A DNA stretch of 64,000 nucleotides from Fangia hongkongensis FSC776 = DSM 21703 (GTDB lineage: Bacteria > Pseudomonadota > Gammaproteobacteria > Francisellales > Francisellaceae). The notes under the pieces were generated by a model. It saw only the letters and a program-made list of their open reading frames with translations. It searched no databases and was not told where the DNA came from. A program made the position numbers and the translations under genes. Location of the stretch: contig NZ_KB902272.1 in NCBI RefSeq assembly GCF_000379445.1, forward strand, positions 62,001-126,000. Reading direction: 5' to 3'. Every line of letters begins with the position of its first letter. The first letter of the stretch is position 1. Positions 53,855 through 63,557 of this stretch are shown here, piece by piece.

Positions 53855-55446
53855 TGTCAAAAATGCTCACAAGGAAAGTACAAGCTGGCTTTAGCTTTTT
53901 TGAAGTTGCACTGGTAGCAGTTTTAATTAGCATTATTATGTCAGTGGCACTTTGGTGGTTTTTCTATTTTGAAAGTTCCGCTACTATTGAAGATGAATTT
54001 GCACGTATCGAAAATGTTATTTCAATCTTACAGACAGAATATCAACAAGACCTTTCATCAGGGGCGCAATTTACCATCGATAAAAAGACTTTTTCAGGGT
54101 GGCTAGGGTTTGGTAGCTTAGTACATGACTACAGCAAAAACTTATATTCCATCCTCTATAACATTAGCTTGACATCTGCTGGATTATCACTTGCTCCATT
54201 GGTAAAGATAGAGTCCTGTATCCCTTTTTCAGCATATATAAGAGCCCAGAGGTATTATCGATTTGGTATGTCATATTACTTAACCGGAGCAAAGATAACT
54301 TATGCTAGATGCCGGCAAATTGATAAACGTTATGGTGAGATGGTTGATTTTGTTGTGTATGCGCCATTATCGCTATACTACAAAAAAAACCTTTCCACAT
54401 ATTATCCTCATTTAAATACCTACCAGTATAATATACCTTCATATAGTAATCTTTCATATAAACTCTCTACGCCATATAAGGATGGCAGTATCTTTCATGC
54501 AGATCAGCTAGGGCTTGGAACCTTTAACCAAACAATCAAGCAGCTTTCAAGCAGTTTTTATCAATTAGAAAGTTGCGGCAGCACACAAACAGAAATTTTT
54601 AATATGGCAGTATCTGGGCTCATGTTGTACCACCCAATGGATGATGTCCCTTATAATAACGCACAAAACTATTACCACTGGCTAAATCAACCAGTCAAAA
54701 CAAAAAAGCTATATGGCCCAGCGAGCTATTATGCAGAGTATGGCTATCAAGTTCGCCCCTTTGTTATTCATGAATCTCCTGCTCATATGTCGCCATTTGA
54801 TCCTATGAGTCCATATAAAGATCCCTATGCAGCATTAACAACAAGCAATAAACCTGATATCAAGCCACTTGATTATCAATATTATTCATCGGCAGCATTA
54901 TTCAGTGTTCCTGTCAATCTCACTTCAATGAAAGGTGGATCAGGTCCCTATACGATACAAATGATACATTTCAGTCAATGCGCAGATAATAATACGACTT
55001 TTCAACCTTTTACCTCTGCAAGTGCACAGACGTATATGTCAAATGCACCAACGGATACTACAGTACAATCTGATGCTGGTATGCCAAGCAGTTATGGTGG
55101 AATTGATCCAAGGATGCCTACTAACACGTATATTTTGAGCAATATTGGGGGATATGATTTAGCAAATTCAAATTGTCAGTCTGATAATTATACTTGTGAG
55201 GGTCAAATTTATCATAGTGCTTTATTTAACTACACAATACCATTCTCAGAGAATGAAGCAAAAGACTACCCGAATAGATGGCCACATTTATTGGATCAGA
55301 ATGCTGCAATTTTTATTTATCAGGGGTTGCATGTTCCTTATGAACTAAATGCACACTTTCAAAGCCCACCAGATGGTGCGCCATGGTCTCAAGAAGTATT
55401 ACATAATTACAATCGAATTAAGTTTTTAATTATTCCAAAGAAATAG
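53854..55446 (+). CDS. Large pilin-like protein (minor pilin 3)
   Basis: A 530-residue protein. Leader MSKMLTRKVQAG, mature start FSFFEVALVAVLISIIMSVALWWFF, Glu at +5. The large domain contains many Tyr/Ser/Pro residues and cysteines at CIPF, CRQ, CGST, CADN and CQSDNYTC. The length is exceptional for a pilin-like protein. The ATG overlaps the previous stop (TGATG), showing translational coupling. Function could be tip structure or adhesion; inferred from location only. Confidence 0.8.
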   Translation: MSKMLTRKVQAGFSFFEVALVAVLISIIMSVALWWFFYFESSATIEDEFARIENVISILQTEYQQDLSSGAQFTIDKKTFSGWLGFGSLVHDYSKNLYSILYNISLTSAGLSLAPLVKIESCIPFSAYIRAQRYYRFGMSYYLTGAKITYARCRQIDKRYGEMVDFVVYAPLSLYYKKNLSTYYPHLNTYQYNIPSYSNLSYKLSTPYKDGSIFHADQLGLGTFNQTIKQLSSSFYQLESCGSTQTEIFNMAVSGLMLYHPMDDVPYNNAQNYYHWLNQPVKTKKLYGPASYYAEYGYQVRPFVIHESPAHMSPFDPMSPYKDPYAALTTSNKPDIKPLDYQYYSSAALFSVPVNLTSMKGGSGPYTIQMIHFSQCADNNTTFQPFTSASAQTYMSNAPTDTTVQSDAGMPSSYGGIDPRMPTNTYILSNIGGYDLANSNCQSDNYTCEGQIYHSALFNYTIPFSENEAKDYPNRWPHLLDQNAAIFIYQGLHVPYELNAHFQSPPDGAPWSQEVLHNYNRIKFLIIPKK

Positions 55447-55471
55447 TACCAGTAAATATAGGGGGGAGAGA

Positions 55472-57286
55472 ATGTCTAATAAGGGAGATAAGCAACAGGG
55501 CATTGCTTTGTTAATAGTTTCTTTAGTGATGCTGGTGATTAGTTTTATTATTTATTGGTACTATGCAAACTGGTATGCAGTTGGTAATACAAAAGAGATA
55601 TATTCAAAAGCGAATCAAATACTTGCAACGAGAGATTTGGCCTATAACTACTACTATAGAACGGGGAAATTCCCTCAGCGTTATCAGGATTTTATAGGAG
55701 AAATTTCAGATGAAATGTATGCTAAGCTTTTTTCAAAAAATCTTACAGGTTATCCTTTTGAATTTACCAGTTATAATGGTGAGCGCGGGTATGTTGTATG
55801 TACTTTAGATAAAACAAATCAAGTCTACCAACTTCTACCCATGCTTAAACAAAGTAATGATATATATTATAATCTCAGGGCACAAAAAATTATATCTAGC
55901 ACTTGTGCTAAGGTTGCAGGAGAGAATGCTATCTTCGTGCCTTTTATAGATGGCAGCACCTTATTTGATACAAACTTTCGTTTTTTTCCGTTTGTATTTA
56001 TTAATACGACAGGTATGCTTTCTGATGATTATTGGGAGCATAATCAGCAAGGAATACAGATTGGACAGCTAGGGCAAGATCTTGCCCTAGAGGGGGCGGG
56101 TGATCAAAATTCACCTTATTTCTATTTTTCATCAAAAGTGGATCACTCCGTTGTTTCACACGCATATGAATCACCAAAAGATACACTAAGCGATACATCC
56201 CATCTTATGGGGCAGCAGTTCTTTGTATTTCCTTCAATTTGCCCAGCCTCTTCAGATGCTATTCATGGTGGTATTATGCTATCTGGATATGGGGTATCAA
56301 GTAGACAGTTTGGACGTTTTGGAAACACCACTCGAAAGGATTTGTTTGAGGTTAATACACAGCCACTTAGAATAGGCGAGTTTTATCAGCCACAAATAGG
56401 TGGTTATCAAAATCAAGCATGGCATCGAAAAGATATCAAAGTAAGTCAATATGGAACGGGTACACAAGCAGTTGCAAATACACCGCCTGTTTTATGTAGA
56501 TTGGATGATTTATCATTGCCTAATGGGCATAAGATGAATGTGATTTTAATGACCATGGGGGAGAATGATCTCTTCAGTCAGATCAAGCATTTAAGCTCTT
56601 GGGAAGGTCAGCAAGTGCAGTTTGTAAGAGGGGTTTTATATGAAGCCTGTGCGCCAGATGCAACTGTACTTAAAGCGCCTGTTACGCGCTATCAAACTAA
56701 AAATAACATCCCAGTTATGAATAAGAAGACCCTGAGATTACGCTTTACGCGTGACAGTCTAACACCACCATTTAAATTGGTCCTGAATCATCAAGTGGTT
56801 ATTTCAGTCCCGAGTTATCAAACAGCAAAATATGTCTATACACAATCAGTACCATCACATTTAACCATTGTTGATATTGCGCTGAGTGAGTCTGAGGCTA
56901 AAGCAATTGAAAAATTAAAGCAGAACTATTTGAACGTATATGTGGAGTTTAGAAATATCCCCGCTTTTTCTACAGAGTACGGGAAAGGCCCCAACCCTCA
57001 AGGGTATATACCCATAACTGTCAATGGGTTTGATAAAACACAGGCGAAAGTGGATTTAATGGTTAATTATAACCGCGGTTGTACTTTTCCGGTTGATGGA
57101 GGAGCATTACCTAATGATGCAGATGCTCTTCGGTGTGGCCCAGGTGGAAATGTTGACCCTATTATTCCATCATGTGCTACAAACCTTAGAAGCCAGCTGA
57201 GCGCTTTACTTCTCAAACAGCCTCAACTTGTTAGCCATTTACGACAGTATCAACAAGATGCTATCGCCTATAGACCTGCTGGATAA
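55472..57286 (+). CDS. Very large pilin-like protein without Glu5 (604 residues)
   Basis: The N-terminus MSNKGDKQQG followed by IALLIVSLVMLVISFIIYW has a prepilin-type leader and helix, but position +5 is isoleucine, not glutamate. This pattern is known from GspK/PilX-like tip proteins. The C-terminal region (about 570 residues) is unrecognised and has several cysteines. At 604 residues it is far longer than usual. GGGGAGAG precedes the start. It closes the minor pilin block; a hairpin follows its stop codon directly. Confidence 0.78.
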   Translation: MSNKGDKQQGIALLIVSLVMLVISFIIYWYYANWYAVGNTKEIYSKANQILATRDLAYNYYYRTGKFPQRYQDFIGEISDEMYAKLFSKNLTGYPFEFTSYNGERGYVVCTLDKTNQVYQLLPMLKQSNDIYYNLRAQKIISSTCAKVAGENAIFVPFIDGSTLFDTNFRFFPFVFINTTGMLSDDYWEHNQQGIQIGQLGQDLALEGAGDQNSPYFYFSSKVDHSVVSHAYESPKDTLSDTSHLMGQQFFVFPSICPASSDAIHGGIMLSGYGVSSRQFGRFGNTTRKDLFEVNTQPLRIGEFYQPQIGGYQNQAWHRKDIKVSQYGTGTQAVANTPPVLCRLDDLSLPNGHKMNVILMTMGENDLFSQIKHLSSWEGQQVQFVRGVLYEACAPDATVLKAPVTRYQTKNNIPVMNKKTLRLRFTRDSLTPPFKLVLNHQVVISVPSYQTAKYVYTQSVPSHLTIVDIALSESEAKAIEKLKQNYLNVYVEFRNIPAFSTEYGKGPNPQGYIPITVNGFDKTQAKVDLMVNYNRGCTFPVDGGALPNDADALRCGPGGNVDPIIPSCATNLRSQLSALLLKQPQLVSHLRQYQQDAIAYRPAG

Positions 57287-57307
57287 CAGTAATATTTCCT
57301 ATTACTG
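57287..57307 (+). repeat. Hairpin directly after the minor pilin block
   Basis: CAGTAATA (57287-57294) and TATTACTG (57300-57307) pair perfectly with a 5-base loop, starting on the first base after the stop codon. No T-tract follows, so it may protect or process the mRNA rather than end it. Confidence 0.5.
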
Positions 57308-57394
57308 ACATGGTTATCTTTGCAGGTTAAGGCATGATATTCAGCATAGACATTCATATAGCTTAAAACCAATGATATCTAACGAGGAGGATAA

Positions 57395-58135
57395 ATGACT
57401 AGAAAGAAAATGGGCTTAATTTTTTGTTTGACAATGGGGACAGTGCTCTTTGCCTCGGGAGAGGAAGTGAAAGCCAAAGCTTTAGAGATAAAGGCACCTC
57501 ATGGACAAGCACAGGTACAAATTGCTCAACTAAGGACGACAAATAACCCTGCTAGATACTGTGCAGCACTGTTTAATAAGCTATATCGGTTATATTATGG
57601 CGACTCTGTTCGTATCCATTTTTATCGTGATAAATTATTAATTCCACAAGGTATGTCGTTGAGTAATTTGATCAAAGGATTGAATGATTATTATTTTACT
57701 GATAATGATGGTAATGCATATAAAATTGATTGGAAAACATCAAAAGACTTTCCAATTACGTCAGAGACGATAGACAATATTCCATTAAATAACTCAGAGG
57801 GCGCATTTCAATATATTATTAATCGTGTATTTGGGGATAGTGGTTTAAATGGAGAAGGGATTTCGGTAGATGTTTATCCAATTTCCAGATTGATTCAAGT
57901 GTCGGTTAAATCACAACAGCCAGATGAACGTGAGAAGTTTTATAATACAGATTACCTCCCTGATGGCCAGAATAATTTAAAGGCAAAAGATAATCTTTAT
58001 ATTCGATCCCAAGATAATCAAGCGCCATCTGCTAATGATTTAGAAAAAAACACTAATGAGAATCCTTCGAAAGCCTCGCAAACAACAAACACCGGGGCTT
58101 CAAAAAATAAGGCTCAATTAAATTGGCAATCATAG
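57395..58135 (+). CDS. Periplasmic protein of the pilus locus, function unknown
   Basis: A 246-residue protein with a Sec signal peptide ending at about residue 26 (LFASGEE...KAKA). The middle has a compact domain (residues 45-170) with VRIHFYRDKLLIPQGMSLSNLIKGLNDYYFTD, which in size and position could match TcpQ/PilL-like pilus assembly proteins that accompany the secretin. That link is inference. The C-terminal 50 residues are low-complexity, Asn/Ser-rich. AGGAGG precedes the ATG. Confidence 0.65.
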   Translation: MTRKKMGLIFCLTMGTVLFASGEEVKAKALEIKAPHGQAQVQIAQLRTTNNPARYCAALFNKLYRLYYGDSVRIHFYRDKLLIPQGMSLSNLIKGLNDYYFTDNDGNAYKIDWKTSKDFPITSETIDNIPLNNSEGAFQYIINRVFGDSGLNGEGISVDVYPISRLIQVSVKSQQPDEREKFYNTDYLPDGQNNLKAKDNLYIRSQDNQAPSANDLEKNTNENPSKASQTTNTGASKNKAQLNWQS

Positions 58136-58167
58136 AAAAAACAGGTTTATAACAAAAGGAGCAAAAG

Positions 58168-58758
58168 ATGCTAAAGACATTAAATCAATATCAGAAAGTA
58201 CAGAGTAAGAAGAGACAACAGGGAATGAGTATTTTAGAGTTTGGTCTTTACTCTCTAGGCGTTATGGCATTAATTGTCATTATCTTTTTTGCCTACGGCC
58301 TTGTTAGTAGATCAACCCAGGCGAATCAGTTTATTATGGCATATCAAAATGTACAGTCATCAATATCTCAGTTTATAAGTAATGATATCCAAAATAATGA
58401 TACAGGGGTGGCATTTACTGAGGCTCAGATAACAACAGATGCCAACAATGGCACGTTGATTCCCGCTATTGTCGGGGTATTAGGAAATACAGTACAGGCA
58501 ACTAATATTACTGTTGAGGCAATGTCTACTACACTTTCTGGATTAACACCAGCAGTTACATTACCAACAGGATATGAGCATGGGCTGGTAGCTGCGGTAG
58601 TGCTTGATAAAGCTAAGATGACCAAATCATTGTGTATGGCAATGCAGACCAACTTTAATAAAACGGCTGATCAACTTGAATTAATTCAATCTCAATGGGA
58701 TGACTCTACCGGATGCACAGCTTATGTTGCTGTGGCTGATACACGAATTACATCGTAG
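58168..58758 (+). CDS. Probable major type IVb pilin
   Basis: A 196-residue prepilin. The long leader of 19 residues (MLKTLNQYQK...RQQG), cleavage before Met20, SILEFGLYSLGVMALIVIIFF and Glu24 at +5 are class b features. A C-terminal disulfide pair, Cys156 and Cys183, marks the D-region. Size and the gene's place next to the secretin, as in R64 and Salmonella pil or V. cholerae tcp, make it the best major subunit candidate. A strong AAAGGAG precedes the ATG. Confidence 0.85.
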   Translation: MLKTLNQYQKVQSKKRQQGMSILEFGLYSLGVMALIVIIFFAYGLVSRSTQANQFIMAYQNVQSSISQFISNDIQNNDTGVAFTEAQITTDANNGTLIPAIVGVLGNTVQATNITVEAMSTTLSGLTPAVTLPTGYEHGLVAAVVLDKAKMTKSLCMAMQTNFNKTADQLELIQSQWDDSTGCTAYVAVADTRITS

Positions 58759-58795
58759 CATTTTCTTATTTATAATTCTTTGAAGAGGGGAAGGA

Positions 58796-60376
58796 ATGTT
58801 AAATAATTATTTAACAAAAGTTAAAATACCAGCGGTATTAATATTCATGATATTAGGGGTGCAAGGATGCGCAACTTACAATAAAGCCAATAAAAATACA
58901 AGCATTCAAGAAAAAGCAGCAAATTCGGCATTGCAGCAGAGAAAAATCACTTATAAGCCGCCAGAGAAAGCATGGCATTATCACTTACAAAAATCAGTAG
59001 TTAATATATTGCAAAGTCCAATAAAAGCAAATTTAACCTCGAGCAAGGATTTTTCAATTTATGATCACTTGGCTGTCTATTTTAATGGGCGACTTTCACT
59101 GTCTGATTTTCTCAACCTGTTAATTCAGCAACTTGCGCCAAAGGGTATTCGAGTAATGAGTGATACAGACTTGGACTCATATAAAAACAAGCTATATTTG
59201 CCATTGAAAAATATCAAGACATTAGCGCAATTAATTCAGCAGATTAATGCAAATACAGATTTACATGTATATATAGAGAAAAATAATCTACATATTGGAT
59301 ACTTGTATAACAAAGTCTATCCAGTCGAGCAATTGCCAGGCAATAACATTTTTAACCTTTCGGTTAAAGGAAAGTCTCAGTCTGGGGGAGCTTCAGGTAG
59401 TGGTTCTTCTGGGAATGGTGCTACTTCTAATACGTCCCTAACAGGTGATATTAACATTTGGAATGATATTAAAGCGAATATTCATGGGCTGTTGAAAAAT
59501 AAGAAAAATGCGAGTTTTTTCTTATCACAGGCAAACTCACAAATTGTGGTTACTGCTTCTTGGAATGATCAAAAAATGATTCAGAGATATGTAAATCGTT
59601 TAAATAAACGTTTAATGCAACAAGTTGAAATTGATATCAAGGTATGGAATGTGCAGTTAAAAAGTAGTGCACTTTCTGATTTAGATGGCATAGGAGTACT
59701 TAGCTTTGGTGGGAAATTCAAATTACAATTAGGAGGGTTCAATAATACAAGTTCATTAACAGGCGCTATGGGTTCTGCCTTAGATAATGTTGGCAGTGGA
59801 CTTCAATTATCAGGCAGTAGCAATCATGTAGGGTTCCAATCTCTTAGTGTTAATATGCTGTCAAATCTTGGCCGGGTTTCCATTGTTGATCACCCTATAT
59901 TAACCACTACAAACAATAAATTAGCAGCGATCAATAACCTGTTGAATACTACGTATGTCAGTGATTCAACAACCACTCAAGGAACGCTAGGTCAAGGGCC
60001 AACGACAACCTTTAGTACAGATGTATTATCTACGGGTTTGAGTATATATGTGTTACCACAGATTTTGAGAGATCGACAGCTTTTAATTAATATTGCATTA
60101 TCTGACTCTGAGCTGTTGTCGATGGGCTCTGCCGGCGCTGACTCTCAATCTGGAACCGATGGAGATACAGTCAAATTACCCCAGTATGCAACTAAAACCT
60201 TTAATCAACAATTTAAAGTACGCAATAGTCGACCAATTGTTGTTGCTGGGTTTATCCGTAGCGAAAGCAAATCACAGCTGCGCAAAAACTTTGGCACAGT
60301 GTTGCTGGGCGGCACATCAGGACTTACCAATAAAGTGATTACAGTTGTACAGTTAACACCACATATTATCAATTAG
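58796..60376 (+). CDS. pilN: Type IVb pilus secretin lipoprotein (PilN/BfpB-like)
   Basis: A 526-residue secretin that forms the outer-membrane pore for the pilus. It has a lipoprotein signal with lipobox GVQGC at residues 21-25. Residues 85-190 form the N-domain (LAVYFNGRLSLSDFLNLLIQQL), and the C-terminal half is the secretin domain, with GLSIYVLPQILRDRQLLINIALSDSELL and RPIVVAGFIRSESKSQL. The Gly/Ser-rich linker GGASGSGSSGNGATSN lies in the middle. This matches the PilN family of type IVb systems. Confidence 0.9.
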   Translation: MLNNYLTKVKIPAVLIFMILGVQGCATYNKANKNTSIQEKAANSALQQRKITYKPPEKAWHYHLQKSVVNILQSPIKANLTSSKDFSIYDHLAVYFNGRLSLSDFLNLLIQQLAPKGIRVMSDTDLDSYKNKLYLPLKNIKTLAQLIQQINANTDLHVYIEKNNLHIGYLYNKVYPVEQLPGNNIFNLSVKGKSQSGGASGSGSSGNGATSNTSLTGDINIWNDIKANIHGLLKNKKNASFFLSQANSQIVVTASWNDQKMIQRYVNRLNKRLMQQVEIDIKVWNVQLKSSALSDLDGIGVLSFGGKFKLQLGGFNNTSSLTGAMGSALDNVGSGLQLSGSSNHVGFQSLSVNMLSNLGRVSIVDHPILTTTNNKLAAINNLLNTTYVSDSTTTQGTLGQGPTTTFSTDVLSTGLSIYVLPQILRDRQLLINIALSDSELLSMGSAGADSQSGTDGDTVKLPQYATKTFNQQFKVRNSRPIVVAGFIRSESKSQLRKNFGTVLLGGTSGLTNKVITVVQLTPHIIN

Positions 60377-60387
60377 AAGGAGGAAAA

Positions 60388-61800
60388 ATGTTAAAGCTAC
60401 TTTCTGACTTCTACTATAGTGAGTTTCAAAAAAAGGCAATTGATGAGAAGATGCTGGATATGTTGTCTCAGTATCTTTTTAATGCAAAGTCTTTTCGACT
60501 GATCAATTATTCAAAAACTTTTGATTTGGTGCTGATTTATGAAGATGGTGCAACCATGCTTGATTATTTTCAGGCAAGTATTGAGTTTTCAAAGTTAAAA
60601 AATGTTGTCTATGTTGAATTAGTTGAGACTAAATTGTATGTTTTGATTAAAAATAAGCAGCGTGTTTGTTGCTATACAGTTTATAGCGAAGATAAGTTAT
60701 CTCAAATATTAGCTATGATAAATAAGCAGTATAAACTGTATTATTATGTTGCTACTGAGGTACATTTAAACTCAGAGCAGACTAAATTGATTGAGTACCT
60801 TTCAGGGAAATGTAAAGATGCGCAAGTCCAATCAAGTAGCATTATCCAAAGGAAATATGATGAGAAAATACAATCACAGTATCTACGTGTTGACTCTATC
60901 GATGTAGATGCAAATCTTGAGAGGCGCCTTGCACGCTATCAAGTGATTACCCGTTTGCTACTAAACTTTAAAATTATATCACATACACGTTATTTGGTTT
61001 TAACAGACTATAGAGCCTATGAGAAAAAGAAGCATAAAGCAGTTACTTTCGCGGTATTTATGCTTTCTATACTCATCCTAGCTGGTGGAGGGTATACTAT
61101 TTATCGACTGTTTATTTACTCGCCACCACCTCCGCCAAAGCGAGTATTACCTAAAGTTGATATTGACAGATTAAAGTGGCAGTCTTTTAAAAAACAACTT
61201 GCTGTGATTAATAAGCAAAAGCCTTCAGTATTGCTGAGAGATTATGTCAAACTGTATACCACGCTTTATAGTTTAAATAAGGTATTATCTTCAGAGGTTA
61301 AAATTACAGTATCAGGTGATAATAAACTGGAGTTAGGCATTCCAGAGGCGCTTCAACAGATTCTATTTAATCAGGGCATTAAGCTTAATAAAGCTGAACT
61401 ATCCGTATATCTTATGAAAGTCTTACTGCAATTATTTCCATCTTATAAACATAGTATTAAAGAGTTGAAAGGGGGGCTGGTGCGTTATCAAATTTACTCT
61501 GAAGATAATAATAGAGAGTTTAGCACGCAATATCGACTATCTGAGATTATTGGTGTTGTGAAAAAAAGGGTACACTCTTTCCCAGAGCAGTTCTCATTGT
61601 CAAACGTAACAGTAAATACTCACCGATTTTCTAAAAGTGCAAGTTTTACTCTCACAGCAACTGATATGACATTCTCGCGCTTATTACAGCGTATGCAAAT
61701 TTTTGATCACTATCCATTAGTCATTAAAGGAATCAAGTGTCATACCGGAGAGAATTTTATGATCAGTTGTGTGATTAATATGCAAGCATATGGGTACTAG
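60388..61800 (+). CDS. pilO: PilO-like pilus accessory protein
   Basis: A 470-residue bitopic protein. About 215 cytoplasmic residues are followed by one helix (about residues 222-248) and a proline-rich start of the periplasmic part (PPPPPKR). Type IVb PilO/PilO2 proteins have exactly this layout. Sequence similarity is not obvious, so the name rests on layout and position between PilN- and PilP-like genes. AGGAGG stands before the ATG, 12 bases after the secretin gene. Confidence 0.72.
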   Translation: MLKLLSDFYYSEFQKKAIDEKMLDMLSQYLFNAKSFRLINYSKTFDLVLIYEDGATMLDYFQASIEFSKLKNVVYVELVETKLYVLIKNKQRVCCYTVYSEDKLSQILAMINKQYKLYYYVATEVHLNSEQTKLIEYLSGKCKDAQVQSSSIIQRKYDEKIQSQYLRVDSIDVDANLERRLARYQVITRLLLNFKIISHTRYLVLTDYRAYEKKKHKAVTFAVFMLSILILAGGGYTIYRLFIYSPPPPPKRVLPKVDIDRLKWQSFKKQLAVINKQKPSVLLRDYVKLYTTLYSLNKVLSSEVKITVSGDNKLELGIPEALQQILFNQGIKLNKAELSVYLMKVLLQLFPSYKHSIKELKGGLVRYQIYSEDNNREFSTQYRLSEIIGVVKKRVHSFPEQFSLSNVTVNTHRFSKSASFTLTATDMTFSRLLQRMQIFDHYPLVIKGIKCHTGENFMISCVINMQAYGY

Positions 61801-61899
61801 CTTGGGTTTGAAATTAAAAAGGGTGTAAGTTTAAGTAATGAGTATAGGCATTTAGAAGCCTTGTAAATAATAGTAAATGTAGATTGTTAGGGGGCAAGA

Positions 61900-62511
61900 A
61901 TGAATTTAAGAGTAGGGAGCGTAGTAAAGTGGATAAGTACAATCATAGTGGGGGTGAGTTTAGTTTGTTATGCCGCAGATGGTAGTAACACATATTCAAA
62001 TGCACCACCTGTCTTATCTAAGGATTCAATGAATAACAATGTAAAAACAGGAGAAACCGTAAAACAACCTAGCTCGTATCGCCAAGCTAATACGAAAACC
62101 TTAGTACAGCGCTCAGATATGCAGCAAAGTGATCAAATGATAAATGATACAGAGCAAGCTTATCAGCTATATATGAAGACACAACAAGAAATGTCAGAGC
62201 TTCAAATTAAATCGGCGTTATTGCAAAAACAAATTGAATACTTGCAATTAAAACAGCGTTATCAGGACCTTAATCACCATTTAGATGACAAAAAGAAAGC
62301 AACATTAGCGCTATCGCTAACCGCCATTACAAAAACACAATCAGGACAGTTTGAAGCAGTAGTGCAAGATACAAAAAGTCATCAAACATACTATATGTTA
62401 GCAGATAATATATACACCCTAAAAGATAAGAATTATCTGGTAGTCAAAGTGACTAGCAACGCCGTGAAACTAAAAGGTCAAAATGGAGCATTTTATGTAT
62501 TCACGATTTAG
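61900..62511 (+). CDS. pilP: PilP-like type IVb pilus protein
   Basis: A 203-residue protein with a signal peptide ending near residue 27 (VSLVCYAADG). A coiled-coil helix covers about residues 84-134 (QAYQLYMKTQQEMSELQIKS and on), and a small C-terminal beta domain follows, ALSLTAITKTQSGQFEAVVQD through VKLKGQNGAFYVFTI. The same order is seen in PilP of type IVb systems. AGGGGGC precedes the ATG. Its end overlaps the next start by 17 bases. Confidence 0.78.
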   Translation: MNLRVGSVVKWISTIIVGVSLVCYAADGSNTYSNAPPVLSKDSMNNNVKTGETVKQPSSYRQANTKTLVQRSDMQQSDQMINDTEQAYQLYMKTQQEMSELQIKSALLQKQIEYLQLKQRYQDLNHHLDDKKKATLALSLTAITKTQSGQFEAVVQDTKSHQTYYMLADNIYTLKDKNYLVVKVTSNAVKLKGQNGAFYVFTI

Positions 62512-63547
62512 TCTTCAAGGGTTACGTAATCTAATTGAGTTTACTCCGTCTGTAAAAAGAGATTTACTTTTTTACATGGCTGAAATGCTCTCTTATAAGA
62601 TGTCTATGCGCGAGATTGTTGATGAGATGCTACCATTAAACTATGGAAAGTTTGCATTTTATCGTGATATTAAAAAAACATTTGATGAAACAGGTGGGTT
62701 GGCATTATTCTTTAAGCGTTATTATAATTCTGGCGTGCATTTTTTAGTTTCAAGTTCTGAGGAACATGGCACGATTATAAAAGGGTATCAAGCTGCCGCT
62801 GATTATTATGCTAATGAGAACTATCAGCCATATAAGGTTTATGCGCCACTTATTTATCCCATTGCAATGCTTATTTTAGGTGGGGTGTTAAGTGAAATTG
62901 TTTTTAGTAAAGTTAGCATGGAGTTTGGGAAGTTACACATTACTTTAGATCAAGTTGCACAGGTGTTTTTTCTAATCAAAATTTCAGTTGTTGTTCACCA
63001 TATCGTATCACTGTGGTTAATTTTATTGATAGTATTAGTGATCTTTAGCACAACTATATTTTTTACAAGAAAACTTGTTATTGGTTCACCTAGAAGAGTG
63101 TTGGATAAACTGCCATTTTTTAAAACCTATAGCCGGATAGAATATTGCAAGTTTTTAAAAACATTAAGTTTAATTATGGGTAAAGGCTATACACTGCAGG
63201 CTGTTTTACAGTTGCTCTTAGATCAGAGTAGTTATTATATATCATGGCATATTAAAATGGCGCTTCGAAAAATTGAAGAAGGGAAGTACTCTGTTGGTGA
63301 TATTCTCGATACAGGCATTTTAGAAAAAAAGTATTTAAAAGTACTGACTATTGCGGGAAGGAATAATGTTCTGGATGAAAAAATGGTTGGAATTTCTGAT
63401 TTCATCTTTAAAAAGACAACTGAAAGTTATAGTCAAAAAATTAAATTTAGTGCAGGTATTTTACTACTATGTGCTTTAGCTACATTGCTGGCTGTCTTTA
63501 TTACTAGTTATGCTATTCCATCTTCAATTTCGTTATTCAAACACTAA
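62495..63547 (+). CDS. pilR: PilR-like inner-membrane platform protein (GspF family)
   Basis: A 350-residue polytopic protein of the GspF/PilC/PilR type, which anchors the pilus ATPase in the inner membrane. Three hydrophobic segments (about residues 110-135, 160-195 and 325-345) and two cytoplasmic four-helix domains are visible; the second starts FKTYSRIEYCKFLKTLSLIMGKGYTLQAVL, a T2SSF hallmark. GGAG six bases before ATG 62495 favours this start over ATG 62483. It overlaps pilP. Confidence 0.88.
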   Translation: MYSRFSLQGLRNLIEFTPSVKRDLLFYMAEMLSYKMSMREIVDEMLPLNYGKFAFYRDIKKTFDETGGLALFFKRYYNSGVHFLVSSSEEHGTIIKGYQAAADYYANENYQPYKVYAPLIYPIAMLILGGVLSEIVFSKVSMEFGKLHITLDQVAQVFFLIKISVVVHHIVSLWLILLIVLVIFSTTIFFTRKLVIGSPRRVLDKLPFFKTYSRIEYCKFLKTLSLIMGKGYTLQAVLQLLLDQSSYYISWHIKMALRKIEEGKYSVGDILDTGILEKKYLKVLTIAGRNNVLDEKMVGISDFIFKKTTESYSQKIKFSAGILLLCALATLLAVFITSYAIPSSISLFKH

Positions 63548-63557
63548 TGGAGTGAGA

